In this document: positions 7,739 to 15,400 of the stretch, piece by piece
How positions within the stretch are numbered: position 1 is the first letter of the stretch
Layout: every line of letters starts with the position of its first letter
Origin: CAZVRZ01 sp964629965
Lineage (GTDB): Bacteria; Chloroflexota; Anaerolineae; Anaerolineales; UBA4823
Direction of reading: 5' to 3'
DNA: 15,682 nucleotides
Assembly (NCBI GenBank): GCA_964629965.1
Contig: CAZVRZ010000125.1
Location: forward strand, 1 to 15,682
Made by a program: the position numbers and the translations under genes
Notes under the pieces: generated by a model
What the model was told of the DNA's origin: nothing
What the model saw: the letters and a program-made list of their open reading frames with translations, nothing else
Databases searched by the model: none

Positions 7739-8203
7739 ATGGATATAATTCTTGAACAGTTACTGTTAGAAGAAAATCAGCTCCAATTTCCTCACTTCAA
7801 TGAGCATACTGCCTGGAGAATCGGCTGTTGGCTAGTGGAGTATGCCACCCAGAATAACCTCCCCATCACGATCGATATCCGGCGAGGCGAGCACCAACTT
7901 TTTCACGCCAGCCGGCCTGGGACCAGCGCGGATAACGATGAATGGATCACCCGCAAAGTCCGATTGGTGAAACGCTTCGGGCACAGTTCTTATTACCTTA
8001 GCCAGTTATTGAAAAGCGAAGGCACGAGCATCGAAGAGAAATTTTTGCTGCCAGAAAGCGAATTTGCTCCCCACGGCGGCTGCTTTCCAATTATCATTAA
8101 GGACACCGGCGCCATAGGAACGATCACGGTGTCAGGGCTGCCCCAAGAAGAAGACCATCAAGTTGTCGTCCGAGCAATCAAACATTACCTGGAGGAAATC
8201 TAA
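7739..8203 (+). CDS. UPF0303 / heme-degrading-domain (HbpS/GlcG-like) protein
   Basis: This 154-residue protein matches the full usual length of UPF0303 proteins, which belong to the Haem_degrading (HbpS/GlcG) superfamily. Diagnostic blocks are LPITIDIRRGEHQLFHAS (residues 41-58), PGTSADNDEWITRK (60-73), the Phe/Ser-rich KRFGHSSYYL segment, PHGGCFPI (111-118) and the terminal GTITVSGLPQEEDHQVVVRAI (127-147). The family is small and cytoplasmic. Some superfamily members bind or break down heme, but the biochemical role of the UPF0303 branch is not settled, so no function is claimed. An AAAGGA site precedes the ATG. The stop codon directly abuts the ATG of the oxidoreductase downstream, which points to shared transcription and coupled translation, and suggests the two act in one pathway. 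Confidence 0.85.
   Translation: MDIILEQLLLEENQLQFPHFNEHTAWRIGCWLVEYATQNNLPITIDIRRGEHQLFHASRPGTSADNDEWITRKVRLVKRFGHSSYYLSQLLKSEGTSIEEKFLLPESEFAPHGGCFPIIIKDTGAIGTITVSGLPQEEDHQVVVRAIKHYLEEI
8191..8196 (+). promoter_or_regulatory. Ribosome binding site of the oxidoreductase, inside the end of the UPF0303 gene
   Basis: GGAGGA lies within the last codons of the upstream gene, seven bases before the ATG at 8204. Together with the zero-base gap between stop and start it indicates translational coupling. Confidence 0.75.
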
Positions 8204-9379
8204 ATGACACTCAATCCGATCATCGCAACACTGGGCCGCCGGTTACGCCTGGCAGTGGTTGGCGGCGGGCCGGGCTCTTTCATCGGCGCCATGCACCGGC
8301 AAGCTGCCCGCCTGGATGACCGTTACGAAATCGTCGCCGGGGTGCTTTCTTCGAATCCTGAACGAGCTAAAACAGCCGGGGTAGAAATTGGACTGGCTCC
8401 CGAGCGCGCTTTCACCAATGTTTTGGAGATGTTGGACGCCGAAAAAGCCCGGGACGATGGCGCAGATGCGATCGCCATCATGACGCCCAACGACAGTCAT
8501 TATGCGTATGCAGCCGCTGCATTGGCACGCGGATTCGACGTGATCTGTGATAAGCCCATGACCAACACCCTGGAAGACGCCGAGGCGCTGCACCAGAAGG
8601 TAATGGAAAGCGGTTTGGTTTTTTGCCTGACCCATAATTACACCGGCTATCCGCTGGTCCGCCAGGCCAAGGCCATGGTCATGGACGGTCAGCTCGGCGC
8701 AATCCGCCTGGTGCAGGTGGAATATGTGCAGGGAGGCAAAGCCAGCGAAAACGATCCCGATCCGTCTGCCGGCGAACTGCCCTGGCGCTATGACCCGGTC
8801 AAGGGCGGGCCATCGTTGGTGATGGGAGATATTGGCACCCATGCGCACAATCTGCTCCGATTTATCACCGGCCTCGAAGTAACGGAGGTGGCTGCGGAGG
8901 TGGGAACGATCGTTCCCGGCCGGTTGGTGCACGACTATGCCGGGGCGTTGTTGCGGCTGGAGAACGACGCTCGAGGTTGTTTCTGGGTCACCCAGGCCGC
9001 GGCCGGTGTTGAGAATTGTTTGCGCATCCGGGTGAGCGGCGCCAAAGGGAGCCTGGAATGGATGCAGGAATTTCCTCAAGTGCTCACTTTCAAGCCCTTG
9101 AAAGGGCCCTCCCAGACCAGAACCTACAACGGGCAAGGGACTTTACCGCTATCGGCGCGTTCCTGCCGTATCGTGGCGGGTCATCCGGGAGGCTTCCTGG
9201 AAGGCTTTGCCAATATCTATGCCGACACGGCAGAAGCAATTGCTGCTCGCAGGGCAGGCGCACTAGCCGACCCGCTGGCGCTTTATTTTCCCAACTCCCT
9301 CGATGGGCTCTTGGGAGTTCGCTTCGTCCAGCGGGTGATCGCATCCAGCCAGGCAGAAGGAAGATGGGTGAAATGCTGA
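8204..9379 (+). CDS. Gfo/Idh/MocA family NAD(P)-dependent oxidoreductase
   Basis: This 391-residue protein has the two-domain layout of the Gfo/Idh/MocA family, which oxidises or reduces sugars, inositols and related compounds with NAD(P). The N-terminal Rossmann strand and glycine loop are LRLAVVGGGPGSFIG (residues 14-28). The conserved EKP motif appears as CDKPMTN with Lys117. The substrate-domain motif GDIGTHAHNL (208-217) supplies the conserved Asp209 and His213. Glycine-rich KGGPSLVMGD precedes it, as is usual. Length is slightly above the 330-390 typical of the family because of a longer C-terminal part. The ATG follows the upstream stop with no gap and has a GGAGGA site. Substrate cannot be read from the sequence. 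The pairing with UPF0303 suggests a shared catabolic step, which is inference. The key residues appear intact apart from the conservative E-to-D change in EKP. Confidence 0.9.
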   Translation: MTLNPIIATLGRRLRLAVVGGGPGSFIGAMHRQAARLDDRYEIVAGVLSSNPERAKTAGVEIGLAPERAFTNVLEMLDAEKARDDGADAIAIMTPNDSHYAYAAAALARGFDVICDKPMTNTLEDAEALHQKVMESGLVFCLTHNYTGYPLVRQAKAMVMDGQLGAIRLVQVEYVQGGKASENDPDPSAGELPWRYDPVKGGPSLVMGDIGTHAHNLLRFITGLEVTEVAAEVGTIVPGRLVHDYAGALLRLENDARGCFWVTQAAAGVENCLRIRVSGAKGSLEWMQEFPQVLTFKPLKGPSQTRTYNGQGTLPLSARSCRIVAGHPGGFLEGFANIYADTAEAIAARRAGALADPLALYFPNSLDGLLGVRFVQRVIASSQAEGRWVKC

Positions 9380-9435
9380 GGCGCGCCTGAGCAGAAGTTG
9401 AAAAGATAATTCTAAAATGAGAGGCAGAGAGATTT

Positions 9436-9951
9436 ATGAATGTTATGGAAGCCATCAAAACCAGGAAGAGCGTGCGAGCCTACCTGGACGCACCAGTGGA
9501 TGATGAAAAGCTAAACAGTGTTATGGAGGCCGCCAGGCTGGCTCCTTCGGCAGTCAACATGCAAGAGTGGCGGTTTGTGATCGTGCGCAGCCCACAGGTG
9601 CTCACAAAGCTGGCTGATGCCACCGGGGGTCAAAGCGCCGTCCGCTCCGCCCCGGCGGTGATCGTCGCCTGCGCGGAAACCGATGGGCGCGTCATGAAAT
9701 GTGGCCAACTGGCATACCCGATCGATGTCGCCATCGCCCTAGACCACATCACTCTGGCCGCGGTCGAATTGGGCCTGGGCACCTGCTGGATCGGACGCTT
9801 TGATGAAAAGGAAGTAAAAGAAATCCTGGGTATCCCAGAAAAGATACGCGTGGTCGAGCTGATGCCGATTGGCTATCCGGCAGATCCTTCGCCGGTGGAA
9901 AAGAACCGGCTGCCGCTGAGCACCATTGTGAAATACGAACACTGGGAATAG
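9436..9951 (+). CDS. Nitroreductase family FMN-dependent oxidoreductase
   Basis: This 171-residue protein is a short nitroreductase. The FMN-phosphate-binding RKSVR motif is at residues 10-14 after the usual MEAIKTR opening. PSAVNMQEWRFVIV (37-50) is the second flavin-contact segment, and GLGTCWIGRF (113-122) is the typical C-terminal glycine-rich block. Such enzymes are homodimeric, bind FMN and use NAD(P)H to reduce nitro compounds, quinones or other acceptors. The physiological substrate is unknown. The length is at the short end for the family, as in ferredoxin-like or compact nitroreductases, and it lacks an N-terminal iron-sulfur domain. The ATG at 9436 has only a weak purine-rich upstream stretch (GCAGAGAG). 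An alternative start at 9445 would still keep RKSVR. It sits 56 bp after the oxidoreductase and 25 bp before pbpC. Confidence 0.88.
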   Translation: MNVMEAIKTRKSVRAYLDAPVDDEKLNSVMEAARLAPSAVNMQEWRFVIVRSPQVLTKLADATGGQSAVRSAPAVIVACAETDGRVMKCGQLAYPIDVAIALDHITLAAVELGLGTCWIGRFDEKEVKEILGIPEKIRVVELMPIGYPADPSPVEKNRLPLSTIVKYEHWE

Positions 9952-9976
9952 ACCAGGCCAACCAGAAATCAATTTC

Positions 9977-12451
9977 ATGACGATGCTCGCGTTTCGCCGG
10001 AAACATGGATGTTGGTTATTGATCCTGGCAGGATTGGCAATCGCCGTGGCAGGTTTGTGGTTCTTTTTGTTTGGCGATCTGCCGGGTCCAGAAGCGCTGC
10101 CCAATCGCCTGAATACCCCCAGCATCCGCATCACCGATCGCAGTGGAAGATTGCTATACGAAGTGCTGGCCGAAGAAGGCGGGCGGAATACCGTTGTTCC
10201 CCTGGCAGAGATACCCCCATCCCTGGTCGAAGCGACGATTGCCACAGAAGACAGCAACTTTTACCAACATCCCGGGGTGGATTGGCAAGGCATTTTGCGC
10301 TCTTTTTGGATCAACCTGCGCGGCGGCGAGACCCTGGCAGGCGGCAGCACCCTCACCCAGCAGGTGGCGCGCACGCTGCTGCTCAGCGCAGAAGAACGCA
10401 GCCGCCAGACCATAGTACGCAAGCTGCGCGAAGCCTACCTGGCATGGCAGCTCACCCGGCGCTACAGCAAGGATGAGATCCTGGCGTTCTATCTCAATCA
10501 AATGTATTACGGCGGGATGGCTTACGGCGTCGAGGCCGCCGCCCAGACCTACTTTGGCAAACCCGTATCCCAGCTTGACCTGGCCGAAGCCGCGCTGTTG
10601 GCCGGCCTGCCGCAAGCCCCGGCCTTATATAACCCGTTCACCGATGCACAGGCCGCCCAGGAACGCCAACATATCGTCCTGGGCTTGATGGAACGCGAAG
10701 GCTATATCAGCCAGGAAGAACGCCAACTGGCCGAACGCGAGACCTTGGTTTTTAGCTCCGCTCCCTATCCCCTCGAAGCGCCGCACTTTGTGATCATGGT
10801 GCGCAGCCAACTGGATGAGTTGTTGAGCGAAGCCGACCGGCAGCGGGGCGGTTTGACTGTGCGCACGACGCTGGACCTGGATTGGCAACGCCTGGCAGAA
10901 AACGCTATCCGCCAGCAAATCGAAGAATTGAACCGCACTCCTGACGGGCTGGGCCACAACTTGAACAATGCCGCCCTGGTTGCGCTTGACCCACGTACGG
11001 GCGAAATCTTGACGATGGTGGGTAGTCCAGATTATGACGATGCCGAACATGGCGGGGCGATCAACATGGCGTTGTCCTTGCGCCAGCCAGGTTCTGCCCT
11101 CAAACCTTTCATCTTCGCAGCCGCCTTTTCACCCGGGCTGCCCGCCCCATGGAGCGCAGCCACCTCCCTGCTGGATGTGCGCACATCTTTCCTCACCCAG
11201 GATGGCAAATCGTATACGCCAGTCAACTATGACCAGCTTGAGCACGGACCGGTACTGGCGCGGGAAGCGTTAGCTTCTTCATTAAACATACCGGCCGTGA
11301 TCACATTGGAACACGTTGGCATTGCAAATTTCCTGTCCTTTGCCTCCCATCTTGGCCTGGATGATTTTGGCAATCCGCAGGAATACGATCTATCGTTAGC
11401 CCTGGGCGGCGGGGTAGTGCGCTTGCTAGACCTGACCACGGCATACGCAGTGCTGGCAAACGAGGGTAACCTGATCCAGCCTTATGCCATCCTGGATATT
11501 CACGATGCGCAGGGCGAGGTGCTGTATACATCCCAGGCGACCCCGGCAGTCAATGTGATCGATCCGCGCATTGCCTGGCTGATCAGCGATATCTTGAGTG
11601 ACAACGAAGCCCGCACCCTGGGCTTTGGTCGCAATTCCGTGCTGCGCCTGGATCGCCCGGCGGCAGTCAAAACCGGTACCACCTCCAACTTCCACGACAA
11701 CTGGACGGTGGGATACACGCCTCAGCTTGTGGTGGGGGTGTGGGCCGGCAACACGGATTACCAACCGATGCGGGATGTATCTGGCGTGGCCGGTGCGGCG
11801 CCCATCTGGCACCAGTTCATGCGCAACGTGCTAGTGAACATTCCCGCCCAAGAATTCAATCGCCCTGATGGATTGGTACAGGTGGAAGTGTGCATTCTAT
11901 CGGGTTTGCTGCCCACGCCCGACTGCCCCTACACGCGCCTCGAATGGTTCATTCAGGGTACCGAGCCGGTCGCGTACGATTCATATTTCCAGCGCGTCCT
12001 GATCGATCAGGATACTGGAAAAATAGCCAGTGACAATACGCCGCCAGAACGCAAGGCGGCGCGCCTGGCGATTGATTTGCCGTCGCAGGCATTCCCTTGG
12101 GCCAGGTCGCAGGGCTTATTACTGCTGGTCGATCTACAGGCCTCAACCATGCAAGGGCAACCAAACGAGCCGCCGCTGCGCTTGCTCTCTCCGGCCGATC
12201 AATCGGTCTATTTCATCAACCAGGAATTCAGCACCCAGGCCCAGCGCATTCTCATCGAAGCAGTCAGTACGCAAGAAATACAACGGCTGATGTTGTGGGT
12301 AGATACGAACAGCCTGGCAACCTTAACCCAGCCGCCTTACCAAGCCTTCTGGCAGCTCGAAGCGGGCCTGCATACCGCCTGGGCAGAAGCCATCTTAATG
12401 AACGGCAGCCGCCTTACAAGCCCGCCGGTGACCTTCGAAGTGAAAAAGTGA
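9977..12451 (+). CDS. pbpC: Bifunctional class A penicillin-binding protein 1C
   Basis: This 824-residue enzyme polymerises and cross-links peptidoglycan outside the cytoplasmic membrane. An N-terminal anchor helix (residues 13-32) is followed by a GT51 transglycosylase with EDSNFYQHPGVD, where Glu91 is the expected catalytic residue, and by GGSTLTQQVAR (122-132). The transpeptidase domain has the three penicillin-binding motifs: SALK (Ser373 nucleophile, Lys376), SLN (435-437) and KTGT (565-568). The VCILSG...DCPY segment with Cys639 and Cys650, and the beta-rich C-terminal domain (about 733-822, PLRLLSPADQSVYF onward), are typical of PBP1C and separate it from PBP1A and PBP1B. All key residues are present. 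The length is close to E. coli PbpC (about 770) plus a modest extension. The Shine-Dalgarno signal is poor, and ATG 9983 is an alternative start. The convergent alpha-2-macroglobulin gene, a known partner of PBP1C, supports the assignment. Confidence 0.93.
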   Translation: MTMLAFRRKHGCWLLILAGLAIAVAGLWFFLFGDLPGPEALPNRLNTPSIRITDRSGRLLYEVLAEEGGRNTVVPLAEIPPSLVEATIATEDSNFYQHPGVDWQGILRSFWINLRGGETLAGGSTLTQQVARTLLLSAEERSRQTIVRKLREAYLAWQLTRRYSKDEILAFYLNQMYYGGMAYGVEAAAQTYFGKPVSQLDLAEAALLAGLPQAPALYNPFTDAQAAQERQHIVLGLMEREGYISQEERQLAERETLVFSSAPYPLEAPHFVIMVRSQLDELLSEADRQRGGLTVRTTLDLDWQRLAENAIRQQIEELNRTPDGLGHNLNNAALVALDPRTGEILTMVGSPDYDDAEHGGAINMALSLRQPGSALKPFIFAAAFSPGLPAPWSAATSLLDVRTSFLTQDGKSYTPVNYDQLEHGPVLAREALASSLNIPAVITLEHVGIANFLSFASHLGLDDFGNPQEYDLSLALGGGVVRLLDLTTAYAVLANEGNLIQPYAILDIHDAQGEVLYTSQATPAVNVIDPRIAWLISDILSDNEARTLGFGRNSVLRLDRPAAVKTGTTSNFHDNWTVGYTPQLVVGVWAGNTDYQPMRDVSGVAGAAPIWHQFMRNVLVNIPAQEFNRPDGLVQVEVCILSGLLPTPDCPYTRLEWFIQGTEPVAYDSYFQRVLIDQDTGKIASDNTPPERKAARLAIDLPSQAFPWARSQGLLLLVDLQASTMQGQPNEPPLRLLSPADQSVYFINQEFSTQAQRILIEAVSTQEIQRLMLWVDTNSLATLTQPPYQAFWQLEAGLHTAWAEAILMNGSRLTSPPVTFEVKK

Positions 12452-12476
12452 GTTGGCAGAAGGAATTTCTAAAGCC
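12452..12476. other. 25-bp gap between convergent stops of pbpC and alpha-2-macroglobulin
   Basis: The two stop codons face each other across 25 bases. No GC-rich hairpin with a T-run is visible in either direction within the gap. Transcripts may therefore overlap at their 3' ends, or termination signals lie inside the coding ends. Confidence 0.6.
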
Positions 12477-15400
12477 CTAAGGTTTCACCTCAAACAGGCT
12501 GCCTGCACCGCGGCCGTACACTTCGGGGAAGTAGAACTCTTGCGCCGTAGGTGGAATCACCCGGAACACGCCCGGCGTGCTGGCGCGCACTACGTAAGTG
12601 TACACGTACGTGCCGGCCGGCAGATAACTGGCCGAAAGCACCAGACGCTCGTCGCGCAATTCGGCATGTTCGAAGTACCACCATCCCCAACCATCGTAGG
12701 TTAGCATATCCCAACGGAAATCGGTCGGGATCTCAGCTTTTGAGCTGGTCTTCAATTCTTCGTCAACTGTTTCCAAGCCGGCCGGCAGCGGGTCGTCGAT
12801 CACCACATAGTGCAGCGCGTTGGGAGCCACGATCGTCAGGCGCACCACCAACACATCGCCTTGCTGCGCTGCGGTGACTGGGGTCTCCGGGTCGGAAAAC
12901 TGGTAATAGCTGCGCTGCACCTGGATGCCTTGATCCAGCGCCTGTATTTGTTCCACCGGCAGCCAGACATTCAGGTGAGCAGTGTAATACAGGTTGCCAG
13001 AGCCATCACTGCGGGCGATTGCCAGGCGGTTGACATCCTGCAACAGCAGCTCGCCGATGTCGACGCTCAGATCGTAGGTCTCACGCATTGTTTCAGCATT
13101 GGCGTAGCCACCGCCCAGGCGTTCGCCGTTGAATGCTATTCCATATTCGTAATCGGCTTGTAATTCTCCGCTGGCAACCATCCACTTCGTCAACGCCATC
13201 AAGCTCCAGGCAGTTTCCTGCGTACCGCGCCAGTACCCGCTGCGGCGATGCGCCATCAACCAGCGCACAGCATTCGCATTTAGCTGGTTTTTCGGATCGA
13301 TCTCACTTAAAACCAAAAGCACGATCGCCGTCGTGCGCGTGTCGGTGTTCCAATTGTAATAATCGGGCGCGTCTTCTTCCCAGTGCGTACCGGTGGCAGA
13401 TAAGATGGCCGCGCTGGCAAAATCGGACAACAAGGTTTGGAGGCGCGGGTCGTTTGCATCCAAGGTAAAGAAGACGTGGGCCAGGTAAGCGCGCCCGTAA
13501 AGGGACATATTCTGGCGCTCTTCGTAAAGCTGCACAGCCTGGCTTACTGGAGTCTCGCCGGCTCGCGTCAAAACATACAACAAGAATGCCTGGCGGTTGA
13601 GCAGGCTTGATTTGGTCAACCCTTTAATCGATTTTAGCTGCTGAAACACGAAACCAACCGAACGATCTATCACATCCTGGCTGACCACATAACCGGCATC
13701 CTGGGCTTCAACCAGGCCTAACAAGACATACGCGGTGGTCAACGGGTCGCTCTTTTGCAAACCCCACCAACCCCAGCCGCCATCCGGATTCTGCCAGTTA
13801 TACAGGCGCTGCAAGGACGTATTGATCTGCTTGGCCAGGCTGCTTTCTAGCTCCGGGTCGCTCAGGCCGGCCTGCTTCAGAGCACTGGTTGTGATCACAT
13901 TCGGTAAGAACCGGGAGATGGTCTGCTCGATGCATTCATACGGATAATGCTGCAGGTAGTTCAGAGCATCCGTCATTCCAGCGGCCAAGGTTGGAGCAAT
14001 TTCTACCGTTAGCTCGCCGCGGGTAATATCCCAATCCAGCGGCAGACTGATAGCTTCGACAATGGTTCCGCCCTCCAAGAGTTGGCCGGATGTGCCGACC
14101 GTCTCTGGCGCCTCAAACTTGTAGACCGGAATACCCTGCCCTTCCAGCGAGCCCAGCGTTGGTAAGCTGGCATCTGAATAGCTGCCCCCCACCGCAGTAA
14201 AGACCAGGTCCACCCGGGTCGAATCTTGCGGCGTCACCACACTCCAGGTAACGTAAGCCTGGCTGTGGGCGGCAATGGATACATCCTTCGCCGCCTCATC
14301 TAGCAGCGTAACTCCAGTAGCATCTAAAGAGGCTGTCACGGCCAGGTCTTCATCGGTATTGTTATGCACGGCGGCCCCCAGGAGCAGATTATCACCAACC
14401 ACGAAGAAGCGCGGCGTCTGCGGGCGCACCAGCAACGGCTTGGTGCTGACGATATCTAACTGCGCCTGGCCCAGGCGAGTGTCCACCGTTACCGCCCTGG
14501 CATCCATCCGCCAGGTGGTCAGGTTATCAGGCAAGGTGACAGAGACCACCGCCTCGCCGTTTTGATCGGTTTGAACGTGCGCGTTCCAATAGGCTGTATC
14601 CAGGAAGTTGCCGCGCACCTTGATCACACCCTCTTCCCCATCACCCTTACCGCCTCCTGAACCTTCCGCCAATCCCTGGGTCACTTCTGCGGCAAGCTCA
14701 GCGTTAAAATCCTCAATGGTAAAGAGGATCGGTACAGAAGTCCACACAGCCAGGCCGCGTTCATAATAGAAGTAATTCAGGATCGGGATCGAATTTGGAT
14801 CCGCCAGCGAGAGCGCGGCCAGGTCGCTTAGCGCGAGAGAAACCTCGGCGCTGACCGGTTTGCCTTCCAGGTCAGTGGTCCGGATGGTGTAATGCACCGT
14901 TTCGCCGGGGCTGGCCTGGACACGATCGGGGATGATCTCTACCTTCAAGGTTTGCAGGTTGATATTGACTTTAAGTTGGGTTATGCTCTGGCGAAAATCC
15001 GGCGCGCCTCCAGCATCGGCTCCATGAATCAGCAGTACTGAGACATACACATCCGGCGCCATGTCAACCGTGATGGGCAGTTTATAAATGGTGCTGTTGT
15101 TCTGCAGCAAGATGACCTCGAAGGAGCGCACGCGGCCGCGTTCAACACTCACCAGGGCATACACCGGCTCCTGAAACGGTGAGGCGATCAAGATCTCAGC
15201 CGTATCTCCAGGAGAATAAACCGCGCGATCCTTGACCAAATCAAAACTGCGATTGCTGCTTTGCCGCCATGGGATGTAGTCTTCGCCAGCCACCCACAAG
15301 AAAGTGGCTGCTTTGCCCTGGTTGCCGGCAGCATCCAAGGCGGTAACTCTCACGCGATAGACACCGCCATCGGTTAAGGTAAAGCGAACCGACGCTTTAC

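Noticed and set aside
8243..9136. Long minus-strand open frame (297 codons) opposite the oxidoreductase
   Set aside because: It lies entirely within a gene with clear Gfo/Idh/MocA motifs and has no recognisable domain. Its composition is typical of an antisense shadow in GC-rich DNA.
9398..9418. TTGAAA, GATAAT and TAAAAT near the nitroreductase start as a promoter
   Set aside because: The spacing between the -35-like and -10-like elements is far too short, and no good -35 exists for GATAAT.
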